DNA of 64,000 nucleotides from Blastomyces gilchristii SLH14081. Taxonomy: Eukaryota; Ascomycota; Eurotiomycetes; Onygenales; Ajellomycetaceae. The stretch spans positions 1,583,355 to 1,647,354 of the forward strand of contig NW_003101674.1 in assembly GCF_000003855.2 (NCBI RefSeq). Direction: 5' to 3'. Shown here in pieces: positions 37,241 to 47,560 of this stretch; the stretch's first letter is position 1, and every line of letters starts with the position of its first letter. Made by a program: the position numbers and the translations under genes. A model generated the notes under the pieces. It searched no databases. It was given only the letters and a program-made list of their open reading frames with translations, and was not told where the DNA came from.

Positions 37241-38346
37241 AAGCTTCTGTTTGCAAATTTGAATAGAAGCAAATCTTTTCTCTGTTTCATCAGAGTATTC
37301 TTATAGTTATCTTTTGACTCTTCTTCTAATGTAATATGATTAATGCAGATAGGCACTGATTCATTCTGTGAATGAGAAGGCATGTAGACTGATTAACAGT
37401 TGAAAGCAATGTACTCTGATCAGTTACAGTTAATGTATACTTCTTATTAATGTTAATCAGTAACTTCTTTGAAAGTGATTTCAGGAACTGAGAAGCCTGT
37501 TCAGATAGCAGAGACTCTTACTTATATATAGACATTTAAGTCTACTTAATTCATAGCATCTGTATCATTGTTATTCTTTGATATGAGTGTATAAGTGACT
37601 GAGATGTAATATCTTCTATCACTGTTCTGTATACTCTTGAGCTTAGTAAGACAGTTATTCAATGTTCAGAGCTGTGTGCAGAAGTCTTTATAAGTCTGAT
37701 CTTCATCTGCACTTATAAGAACTTGTAAGAGTTCAAAAGTTAATGTCTTCTTAAGTATGCTAATCTTTATTTGATTCTCTTAAGATTGATTATCTGCTTC
37801 TAGAATCTTGATATTGAAGTCAGAGATGAATGTTATAAGAGAAATATTTCTCTGTCAGATACTCTGTAATCAATCTAACATCTTCTATTACATAGCAGTC
37901 TCTCAGAACAGAATATTAAGATGTTTCATAATATTATCAGATGTTTATAACACTGATTCACATGCTTTCATTTATAAATGAAACTTTCATTTTATGCAAT
38001 TCTTCAATCATTTATTGATATATCAATCTTGATTAATTAATGAATCAATGACATCTTTATCTACACTCAGTTTCACAAGCATTTTCATTCTTCATGATGA
38101 GTAGAGAGTGAGATCAGAAGTATTGAAATATATAAGAGTATCTAAGCATTTCTTCAGTGCTTTTATATTTGATTCTGTAGATGTTGAAATTGCATGAATT
38201 AATTGTTAAATCTCTTTGTATTGAAGTTATTAAGTTGAGTGCATGTCTGCTATCTGTTGCTGTTATAATTTCAACATTGCTCAGAGTCACTGTGATATCA
38301 CTTCTATACTTATATTTAAGAGTTCTCTCATATTATTATTAGACAT
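37241..38346 (-). pseudogene. Chromovirus B copy 2 gag
   Basis: Begins at the ATG complementary to 38344-38346 and is homologous to the gags of copies 1 (29665) and 3 (46401). A zinc knuckle region lies near 37450-37400. It encodes the capsid-like precursor of the retroelement particle. Multiple stops. Between this ATG and the LTR there are two copies of a ~30-bp leader repeat (about 38545-38625). Confidence 0.75.
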
Positions 38347-38629
38347 GATTGTATTGTTTTATTGAATATGTAATTGTATAAATATCTTATATATCTGAGT
38401 GTCAGAACTCTCAGATCTTTCACTGATATTCCCTTTGTAAGATCTTATTACAGGTTCAGAGTAACTGATAAGTAAGCTTCTATCTGAGAACTCAGTGTCT
38501 GTTTAACTGTGTTTCTCTTTCTTACATGTTGTTACATGTTTGAATATCTCTTAATAAATAATTATTTCTAATGAGGAGATGATATGTGAATAATCATTTC
38601 TAATAAGAAGATAATGAATATTTTTCTAG

Positions 38630-38937
38630 TGTAAGAGATCTACACTGAACAGATCAGTATTATATTGATAGGTCTTATATAACAAAGTGAAAAACATTAG
38701 AGAAGAAAAGAAAGAGAAAGTGTGAGAATCAGTGATTGAGATGAATATTTATACATGTATGTGGTGATGTGTGCAGTGAAGCTTCAGGGCGGAAGAATCT
38801 ATACGCGTTTGTGGCGGCTGAGAAACGGCAATCGAGAATGGCTGAGAATCGGAGTGTACGCGTTTGAGAATGGAGCGGAAGAATCTATGACGTGTAACGA
38901 AATAGTCTATATGATTGATCGGGCGCAGCCTGCTACA
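38630..38937 (-). repeat. LTR (5' LTR of chromovirus B copy 2)
   Basis: Starts TGTAAGAGATCTACACTG, ends GCGCAGCCTGCTACA. Positions 38780-38937 are GC-normal (CGCGTTTGTGGCGGC and similar) while the partner LTR is mutated at nearly every CpG and GG. It carries a GAAGCTTCAGGGCGG block also present in copy 3, and a single copy of the unit duplicated in copy 1. Confidence 0.9.
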
Positions 38938-38942
38938 TTCTA

Positions 38943-39224
38943 TATACAAAGATTTGATAATAGATTTGATTCAACAGAGTGCTTATTCTGCAATGTGAAT
39001 GAAAATCCTGAGTATATTATAATGCATTGTGCATTATATAATAGTCTCAGAGTCAGATTAAAGAAGAAGTATGATTTAAATCAATTAAATATACAGTTCT
39101 TATTCTCAACTGAGACAGGAATTAAATACTTAATAGACTCTCTATCAGAAACTCAAGCTGCTATAAGAAAATGACTGAATTCGGAAGTATCTGAATATGA
39201 AGAGATGAAAATTAATTAGATATA
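38943..39224 (+). pseudogene. LINE copy 2 ORF2 C-terminus with CCHC knuckle
   Basis: Continues ORF2 after the chromovirus: YIQRFDNRFDSTE, then CLFCNVNENPEYIIMHC, an intact C-terminal zinc knuckle, and FLFSTETGIKYLIDSLSE. It ends at the TAG near 39222 homologous to 26270 of copy 1. The 139-residue open frame at 38755-39174 joins LTR sequence to this segment and is not a gene of its own. Confidence 0.85.
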
Positions 39225-39598
39225 GTCTGTTAAAACAGCTATACACTATCTTTTAATAATTTTATTTTATTATAGTCTCTTTTTACTGTACTTGTTTCTT
39301 TCTATTCTTTTCTATCTATTTATTTAATGTGTTTATCTTTAAGACTATGTTCTCTTTTTCTTTGTCATGATATTTTCAAATGATTTCAAAGTATGAGAAG
39401 ATGTTAAAATACTGCAATTTGTAAAAAGTTTTTATATTCTGAGCTGGAATTTTCTGATTTTATGTATCTGAAATTGATAAATGTATAATAGCTGACTCTA
39501 TAGATATAGGAAAAACTCTGAGAACTAAAGGTTCTCAGGTAGATGTTATAGTCTCTGACTGCATACATCTATAATTGAAGAAGAATAATAATAATAAT
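39225..39598 (+). other. LINE copy 2 3' UTR and (AAT)n tail
   Basis: Aligns with 26273-26662 of LINE copy 1, including the GCATACATCTATAATTGAAG end and AAT repeats. Confidence 0.85.
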
Positions 39599-39842
39599 CT
39601 TCACCTTACAATTTGTATAGCAATTTGGCCCGGGGTTGTGATGTGATAGAGATGAACAGGGGATAATCTCACACAGGAGTTTCAAACAACATGTGGATCA
39701 CATTTGGCTTAATAACTCCACCACCACACGGGGAATGCAGTCGGCGATGGGGTTAAAATGCTCATATAATCGAGGACTTTTCGATCAATCTATCGGCGGG
39801 TTCTTATTCGAAAAATTGAGCGAGTTCATGGTGAAGCGGTTT
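39599..39842 (-). repeat. Inverted fragment of the LINE 5' end
   Basis: The reverse complement matches about 19069-19315 of LINE copy 1, reaching to within ~5 bp of that element's 5' terminus. GC content is near normal; differences include C/T, A/G and others, so it is an older or different lineage. It abuts the (AAT)n tail of LINE copy 2 on the left and copia copy 3 on the right. No ORF1 sequence is attached. Confidence 0.8.
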
Positions 39843-41074
39843 TGATATGTTATTTTTAACTTTCTTATTATTAACTTATAGATGTGAGCATATTTTCACT
39901 TTTTCATCATTCATCAACTCAGTATTATATAATATATCATTCAATCAGATTATCTCACAAGCTGTCTCACTAGCTGTAATATACTCAGCTTCTTTGATTG
40001 ATTCAGTAATAGATATCTGTCTCAGTAACTGTCATGAGATCAGTGACCTGTTAATTAATATAATATAGCTGATAGTTAATTTGTATTGAGATTTCACTTC
40101 CGCTCAGTTTGAATCATAGTATGTTACAGAACTTAGATTCTTATTACTAATCTTCTTTCTGTATAATATGCTATGATTTTTTATCTTCTTGATATAATGT
40201 AGAACATGCTTCAACACTGCTCAACATGCTTTGTATAAATATGAGTTATAATATAAAAGATAGTTGACTGTAAATATCAGATCTGACTGACTGCTTGAGA
40301 TTAAATACTGTAATGATTTCAATTCTTGATAATATCTTATAGCTGTAAAGTTGTTATTCAATTCATTATTCTCATCAGATGAAACTTTTAGTTATATATC
40401 TATTATCATTGAGATTCCTGCAGGATTCATCTTATTCATACTAAAATCTTCAGAAATCTTCTTAATATAATAACTCTGTGTAACTGCTAGATTTCTATTT
40501 CTCTGATATTTAATCTTCATTTCAAGATATGACTTGATCTCTTCAATACTCTTTGTCTCAAATCTCTTTGTAATTTCTTTCAATATTCAGTTTAATTACT
40601 GTTCTTGAGATCTCATCATCTGATAATCATTAATATGCAATATCATATAGATCTTGTAAACAGAGTAATATAGAAATTCACTGCTATACGATAATATTTT
40701 AAATCTCAATATAGTCAGATACTCTGTTATGAGAAAACACTATACTCTTACAGCTTGCTTCATTTCATATAAACTCTGATACAGTAGTCTTATCAAGCTC
40801 TTTCTGCTGTACTTAACATCTGTGAGCAGTGACATATAGATTATTGTATTGTGAGATAATATATCATTTAAAAATGCAGATATATAGTCAATTGATTTAA
40901 TCTTTTATTCTTTGACAGTTGATATAATAAATAGACTATGTGATGTAGACTCTGATATCAGTGCAGTGTACAATCTTATATAATAAATATTCTGCTGTTA
41001 TAAGAACCTTCTAATCACTCAGTGAGCTGTAAAGTGAATGATTTCTCTCTTATTATTGAATTTTCAATCATATA
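39843..41074 (-). pseudogene. Copia copy 3 RVT_2 C-terminal part and RNase H
   Basis: The minus strand shows the YVDD-equivalent near 40655-40615, changed to a form reading HIND, then an open stretch 40583-40392 (EITKRFETKSIEEIKSYLEM, usual LKKRFKMKDLGEIKYFLG). RNase H follows, with SITESIKEAEYITASETAWE near 40020-39960, the copia STEAEYIALSEA block. Stops are mostly at Trp and Gln codons. Confidence 0.82.
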
Positions 41075-42012
41075 ACGTAATCAATCACCTAACACTTATT
41101 TCCACCTAATACTCGCCTTTGTAAATTAATTACAATTAACTTCAAATATTCATATCTCAATGAATATTTATTTAAAACTATTCTAAATAACAGAATAATA
41201 ATTTGTAGATATATATTATATTATATTACATTTCTATGAGAAAATAACACATAATTATTAATTTATTAAGCTTTTTAAAATACTATTTTAAAATAAAATA
41301 CACAGTCTATATGTATAAATATATTTATACATATAAATTATTTTCATATAAAAATTAAATATCTTATAGATTATATATATTTTTAATAAAATATAAAATT
41401 TTATCTTGAAATTCTTATTTATTATTGATTTATTTAAATTTTTATATAAAATTTATATTTTAAAATATTATTTTTGTAATAACTATGTATTATTTATACT
41501 TTAAAATTGTAATTCGAATAAATTACTATACTAAATCATTTAAATATATTTATATTTAATAAATTATTTTTCAAAATTTAAAATTTCAAGAATTTTCAAT
41601 ATTTTACTTGTAATTTATTTAAAAAATTATAGTAAAAAAATTAAAAAATTCTTCAAAAGTAAAATATAGAATTCTTATATAAAATAATTTAATATTTATT
41701 AAATTATAATATATTTATATAAGAATTATTATTTTTAATAATATATAATATATATTTCTTAATTTATAATAAAATATTATATATTTTATTTTACTGTATT
41801 TTATTTTCTAATTGAATCTATATTTTAATCAATTTTAACTCTATTATAATAATTTTGAATTATATTATACTATAAGTCTTGATATTTATAGATTACAAAT
41901 TAAAAACTTAAAATAATGAATATTTATTAAGATATTAACATTTAAGGTTGATTGTAATTGATTTACAAAGGCGAGTGTTAGGTGGAAATGAGCGTTAGAT
42001 AGTTGATTACGT
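41075..42012. mobile_element. Non-autonomous mariner-like TIR element (938 bp)
   Basis: Long terminal inverted repeats of about 70 bp starting ACGTAATCAA and including TTTCCACCTAA and ACTCGCCTTTGTAAAT on both ends. It is flanked by TA on each side (41073-41074 and 42013-42014); taking out the element plus one TA restores the copia reading. TA duplication is typical of Tc1/mariner. The interior is extremely AT-rich with no open frame and no transposase, so it depends on another element. The arms differ almost only by C/T and A/G. Confidence 0.85.
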
Positions 42013-44870
42013 TACTTATTTATCTGTAAGAATATTAATTTTCAAAGTCTTTCTAATAACAATATATATCTTCTTCTATTCAAATATCTTAATCTTCTTT
42101 TTCATTGCCTTATGTTAATAGTCTCAGTCTGAGCTTCTCTTGACTTTCATCAGTGTAGTTGATCAGTCTGTTACAATACTTAGAACAGAATCATTCTTAT
42201 TAACAGAGTCTTCAGACTCTTCATTTATAATAAGCTGTGTCTTATTATCTAGAAGATAGATGGAATCAATTACACTCTCTAAGTTCTCATTGATAATTAT
42301 CTTTAAAACATCTGACTTTTTCTTTATAAGTCTTCTTAGAAGGCAGTGTTGTCATTTCTCTCTGATATTCAGAATGTTTAATTTATTAGACAATTCATTG
42401 AATTCTCTCACTGTATTTACAGGTGTATTTGCACTCATGTCAAGAGCTTTATCAAATATGACATCTCATACAATCTCAAGATGATTTACAATAGAATCTC
42501 ACACATGATATTAATATAATTCTTAATACTTAACTAGCTGTTATTTCTTGCTATCAGTTCTATCTGCAAGCTTATTTAACACTTTTAAATTCTTCTTGTA
42601 GATCTTGCACTCTCATCTCTGTATTCAATGAATAGAAGATTGTACTTCAGTTCAAGCTTCAAAAGATGTAAATAATGTTTCTTTCTTACATTTAAATATC
42701 TTCATTGATATTGAGAATGTGTTGATTATCATAATCATGACTTGTATTGTCTTACTTCGGAGCTCTTTCATCAGCTTATTATTAAATAGCAAGATGCTTG
42801 TCTTCTCTGTTACAATTCAATTGATATATTTCATCAGATCATTTAATTGTGATATATCAGATATAGTCATTTTATACACTATTTCTTTACTCTGACCGTA
42901 GGTCTTAAGTTAAGTTCTTGACTTTTAAACTCTTCTTCATCATCTCACTGTAGAATTTTAGCTCAATATTATATAGTTATCTCAATATCTGTGATGAAGT
43001 TTATTAATCTTGCAGTGGATTCTCTCTCTCTTATCATAAGAATTACTCATCTATAACAGATTGATTTATCTGTTATACTCAATCAGTAGCTTACATTGTC
43101 TCTAGTGAGAGTGTTATTTCTGTTGAAAAGTGTTTTTTCACTCTCTGTCAGATTAATGAAGAATCTCATCATCAGCTTAACAGCTTATATTATAGATATA
43201 AAGATTAAATATATCATTTGTATCTGAACACAGATCTTGCAGAATAATAAAGCTTATTAATCAATAATTCTGATCTTTAGATATGAATCTGTCATCATTT
43301 TAATGATATTTATAAAATTCAGATGTTCTAGCTTTTAATATCATTGCATTGTTATAAGTTCTATAATCTTTGTATCATTTCTATTAGATAGTGTTAATAT
43401 TATATCATCTTTCACTTGTAATGTGTTTACAGATTCAAAATCACTATTGAGTATAGTAAATTGAATCAAGTCTCTGTATATAGTCAGTCTTTTCATCTTA
43501 TAGATATCATTTGAATTTAATCTTACTGTAAATGAGAATATGCAGTTAGAAGATATAATTAATATAATATAATTATTTCTATATATTAACTGCTTATAGA
43601 TATAACTCTGATATATAAGCTTCTTCATACTTATGAGATTCACTTCTAACTTCAGAACATAGTGAATATTATTTAACAGTATATTCACTTCTTTCACTGA
43701 AATCTTTTTATCTTTTATAGCTTCAGTGAGAACTACTATTCTGTCTATTATTTTTAATATTACTTTCATCTTCTGAGGTTTAATTATAATAAAATCTCTG
43801 TGAGATGTGATATAAGCATCTGATTCAGAGTCTAGAATTCAGATATTTTTTTCTATCTGATCACTAGTATAGACCTTTTATTTAATGCAAAATACTTACT
43901 TTATAATACAGTAAATAGAAGTAGTATCTGTATTCTCTACATTCTGATCTTTATTCTTGTTTCTATTAATGTTGAAATTTGAATTTAAAAAATATTTCTC
44001 AGAGTATTTCTTTCAACAGTCAGTTCAAATATAATTAATCTTTTGATAATAATAGCAGATTCTTGCATCAGTGTCTCTATATTCAAGTTTGAATTTAGTG
44101 TTCTTATTCTTATCATTATCTTTCTCTTTATTCTTATCTTTCTTATTCTTATCTTACATATTATTTATAGAATTTTTAAATATATCAGTATTTACTTCAT
44201 TTACAGCAGAGAGCTGTAAAAGAATATTATAGTACAGACTTATAAAATCATTCTCTAATAGTTAAGTATTATCTTTGTTAATTTAATTCATTTAATTCTT
44301 TATAAATAAGACTTAATCTATGTTGACTTCAGTAAGCAGTCTGTTAAAAAACACAATATTTAGAATTCTATATTCTAGATAAATATAATCAGTTCTTATA
44401 ATAATCAGATATTCAATGAAAGTATAATCTGAGTCTTTTAACTTAGTAGTTATACTAATCAGCTTCTTAAATAGATAAATTCTATGAATAGTAAATCTCT
44501 CAGAAAAGTTATTCTCTATAATAGTTTATAGAGTATAAGTAGATAACTTGAATTTCTTAAGTATAGTGAAATAAGTCTTGATCTGCAGAGTAATTACAGA
44601 GTATATATAATTATATAATTAAAGATTGTATTCTTTTCAGAAATATTGTATATTCATAATAATATTCTTATTAAGATTATTATCTTTAAGAATATTATCA
44701 GTTTCCGACTATTCTATAGTTAAAAGAATTTTCTCTCTTTATATTAAGTAGTTAATAAATTCAGTGAAAACTATTAATTTTTTAATAAGTCTTACTTAGC
44801 TGCTGAATTCTTTAAGACTTTTATTATAATAAATATCTTCTCTTTCTATTAAAGATTTTCTGTCAGATTT
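42013..44870 (-). pseudogene. Copia copy 3 gag, protease, integrase, RVT_2 start
   Basis: The minus strand has gag with a basic linker (about 44190-44100) and a knuckle near 44095-44050 in which two metal ligands are Tyr. An open stretch 43769-43341 (LLNNIHYVLKLEVNLIS; 142 residues) is collinear with 9416-9800 of copy 1. The integrase core lies at about 43150-42770. RVT_2 begins before the TIR element at 42012. The plus-strand open frame 42260-42484 is its complement and not a gene. Confidence 0.8.
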
Positions 44871-44962
44871 TGTAAGAAATCCCGCTTCTCGCGAATTCTT
44901 TACCTCTATTCCTATCTCTTGTGTAACTAATAGGGTTAGCGGCTCTTGACTACACACAACTA
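44871..44962 (+). repeat. 5' LTR of chromovirus A copy 2, first part
   Basis: TGTAAGAAATCCCGC... to TACACACAACT; GC-normal, unlike the homologous 5622-5713. The last 11 bases (44952-44962) are duplicated at 56683-56693 by the LINE insertion. Confidence 0.88.
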
Positions 44963-45485
44963 TTATTATTTTTATTATTCTTCTTCAATTATAGATGTAT
45001 GCAGTCAGAGACTATGACATCTACCTGAGAACCTTTAGTTCTCAGGGTTTTTCCTATATCTATAGAGTCAAATATTATACATTTATTAATTTCAGATATG
45101 CAAAATCAGAAAATTCCAGCTCAGAATACAAAAACTGTTTACAAATTGCAGTATTTCAACATCTTCTAATACTTTGAAACTATTTGAAAATATCATGACA
45201 AAGGAAAAGAGAACATAGTCTTAAAGATAGACACATTAAATAGATAGATAGAAAAGAACAGAAAGAAACAAGTACAGTAAAGAGAGACTATAATAAAATA
45301 AAATTATTAAAAGATAGTGTATAGCTTTTTTAACAGACTATATCTAATTAATTTCCACCTCTTCATATTCAGACACTTCTGAATTCAGTCATTTTCTTGT
45401 AGCTGCTTGAGTTTCTGATAGAAAGTCTATTAAGTATTTAATTCCTGTCTCAGTTGAGAATAAGAACCTTATATTTAATTGATTT
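44963..45485 (-). mobile_element. LINE fragment X (3' end only)
   Basis: About 520 bp: (AAT)n tail, 3' UTR and the last ~100 bp of ORF2, in reverse. It stops at TTAATTGATTT, where a second LINE tail begins directly. It shares the outer target duplication with LINE Y, so either Y entered at X's 5' junction or the two arose in one event by template switching. Confidence 0.75.
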
Positions 45486-45814
45486 ATTATTATTATTATT
45501 ATTCTTCAATTATAGATGTATGCAGTCAGAGACTATGACATCTACCTGAGAATTAAAAGTTCTCAGGGTTTTTCCTATATCTATACAGTTAACTATTATA
45601 CATTCATCAATTTCAGATATGCAAAATCAGAAAATTCCAGCCCAGAATACAAAAACTGTTTACAAATTGCAGTATTTTAACATCTTCTGATACTTTGAAA
45701 CCATTTGACATGACAAAAGAAAAGAGAACACAGTCTTAAAGATAGACACATTAAATAGATAGATAGAAAAGAATAGAAAGAAAAAAGTAAAGTAAAATAA
45801 CAAGAGACTGTAAT

Positions 45815-45819
45815 GAAAC
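45815..45819. repeat. Target duplication GAAAC (left)
   Basis: Precedes the LTR at 45820 and is repeated at 51463-51467 after the other LTR. Confidence 0.85.
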
Positions 45820-46128
45820 TGTGGCGGGCTGCGCCTGATCAATCATATAGACTATTTTGTTACACTCCACAGATTTCAATCACTTCATTCTCGAACGCGT
45901 ACGCTCTGATTCTCGGCCATTCTCAATCACTGATCCTCGGCCGCTATGAACACATGTATATTCTTCTGCTCTGAAGCTCCACCGCGTATGTCATCACATA
46001 CACATATAAATATTCATCTCAATCACTGATTCTCACACTTTCTCTTTCTTGTCTTCTCTAACATTTTTATCATTGTTATATAAGACCTATCAATATTATA
46101 CTGCTCTATTCAGTGTAGGCTTCTTACA
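45820..46128 (+). repeat. 5' LTR of chromovirus B copy 3
   Basis: Starts TGTGGCGGGCTGCGCC and ends GGCTTCTTACA. The first ~170 bp are GC-normal. It holds one copy of the unit duplicated in copy 1 LTRs, and the leader after it holds one copy of the ~30-bp repeat that is doubled in copies 1 and 2. Confidence 0.92.
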
Positions 46129-46400
46129 CTATAAAAACATTCATCATCTGCTCATTAGAAATAATTATTCATTGAGAGATATCTGAACATGTAACAATAT
46201 GTAAGAAAGAGAAAACACAGTTAAGTGAATACTAAGTTCTCAGATAGAAGCTTACTCATCAGTCACTCTGGCCCTGCAATAAAGATCTTACAAGAGAATG
46301 TCAGTGAAAGACTCAAGAGTTCTGACACTCAGATGTATGAGAATATAATTACATTTCTTCAGATTTCACAGATATCATACATCTGACAATTGATATAATC

Positions 46401-47560
46401 ATGTCTAATGATAATATGAAACTCTCAAACATGAACATAGATGTGATGCCACAGTGGCTTCAAGCAATGTTGAAATTACAACAGCAACAGATAGCAGACA
46501 TGCACATGACTCAATAACTTCAATATGAAGAGATTCAATGATTAACTCATGTGATTTCAACATCTACAGAATCAAATACAAAAGTGCTGAAAGAACACTT
46601 AAATGCTTCTGTATATTTCAATACTTCTAATCTCACTCTCTACTCATCATGAAGAATGAAAATGCTCATGAAACTGAGTATAGATGAAGATGTCATCAGT
46701 TCATTAATTAATCAAGATTGATATATCAATGAATAATTGAAAGATCATATGAAACAGAAGTTTTATTCATGAATAAAAGCATGTAAATCAGCATTGCAAA
46801 TATCTGACAATATCATGAAATATCTTGATATTCTGTTCTGAGACACTGCCATGCAACAGAAAGCATTAGATTGATTACAGAGCATCTAACAGAGAAACAC
46901 TTCTCTTACAACATTCATTACTGACTTCAACATCAAGATTCTAGAAGCAGATAATCAATCTTGAAAGAATTGAATGAAGATTAACATGCTTAAGAAGACA
47001 TTAACTTTCAAACTCTTACAGACTCTTATAAGTATAGATGAAGACCAGATTTATGAAGGCTTCTGCACACAGCTCTGAACAATGAATGACTGTCTTATCA
47101 AGCTCAAGAGTATACAGAACAGTGATAGAAGATATTACATCTCAGCAACTCATACACTCACACTGAGGAATAACAATGATGCAGATATCATGAATTGAGT
47201 AGACTCAAATGTCTATACATAAGCAAGGGTCTTCACTGTCTGAACAGACTTTCAAGTCTCTGAGATCACTTTCAAAGAAGTCATTGATCAATGTTAATAT
47301 AAAGTATGCATCAACTGTAACTGATCAGGACACATTGCTTTCAACTGCTGATTGATCTATGTGTCTTCATACTTGAGAGAAAGATCAGTGTCTTCTTATT
47401 CAAAGAATGAATCAGTATCTGTCTGCATCAACCACATTACATTAGAGAAAGATTCAGAAGATAACTATGAGAATGTCTCAGTGAAACAGGGAAAAGATTA
47501 GCTTCTGTTCAAATTCATAAACAGAAGCTTGAAGAGATTGAACAACAACAATTTAAAGAG
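46401..47560 (+). pseudogene. Chromovirus B copy 3 gag with intact CCHC
   Basis: Starts at ATG 46401 (MSNDNMKLSNMNIDVMPQW). A Gln-rich helix is followed by the retrotransposon-gag domain (for example LKKTLTFKLLQTLISIDED near 46985) and the knuckle CINCNWSGHIAFNC at 47307-47348, a perfect C-x2-C-x4-H-x4-C. It forms the particle and binds genomic RNA. Interruptions are TGA or TAA at positions that are Trp or Gln in the family pattern. The homologue in copy 1 keeps a 70-residue open piece of the same domain. Confidence 0.85.

Larger units (their letters stand above)
33256..38937 (-). mobile_element. Ty3/gypsy chromovirus family B, copy 2 (full length)
   Basis: 5.68-kb complete element with 308-bp LTRs (33256-33563 and 38630-38937). 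The perfect duplication TTCTA is at 33251-33255 and 38938-38942. Minus-strand order: gag, zinc knuckle, protease, RT, RNase H, integrase, chromodomain. It is the only family B copy on this side with an undeleted integrase. It is heavily hypermutated: the outer LTR base is changed (TATAAG instead of TGTAAG) and the RT site reads YLND. Confidence 0.93.
31963..39598 (+). mobile_element. LINE copy 2, 5'-truncated, split by chromovirus B copy 2
   Basis: Starts abruptly within ORF2, at sequence equivalent to about 24705 of LINE copy 1, and runs to the (AAT)n tail at 39598. It is broken at 33255/38938 by a 5.7-kb chromovirus with duplication TTCTA. It is more mutated than LINE copy 1. 5' truncation is the usual result of incomplete reverse transcription. 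No clear target duplication was found, because the right flank is an inverted LINE fragment. Confidence 0.88.
39843..44870 (-). mobile_element. Ty1/copia copy 3 (minus), same family as copy 1
   Basis: Minus-strand order from 44870 down: gag, zinc knuckle, protease, integrase, RVT_2, RNase H. It is split by a 938-bp TIR element at 41075-42012; joining the two sides restores the reading seen at about 11160 of copy 1. The 3' end is cut at 39843 by the LINE fragment, and the 5' end is cut by insertion of chromovirus A copy 2 at 44871. More mutated than copy 1. Confidence 0.88.

Noticed and set aside
38755..39174. 139-residue open frame as a gene
   Set aside because: It joins chromovirus LTR sequence to LINE ORF2 across a dated insertion junction.
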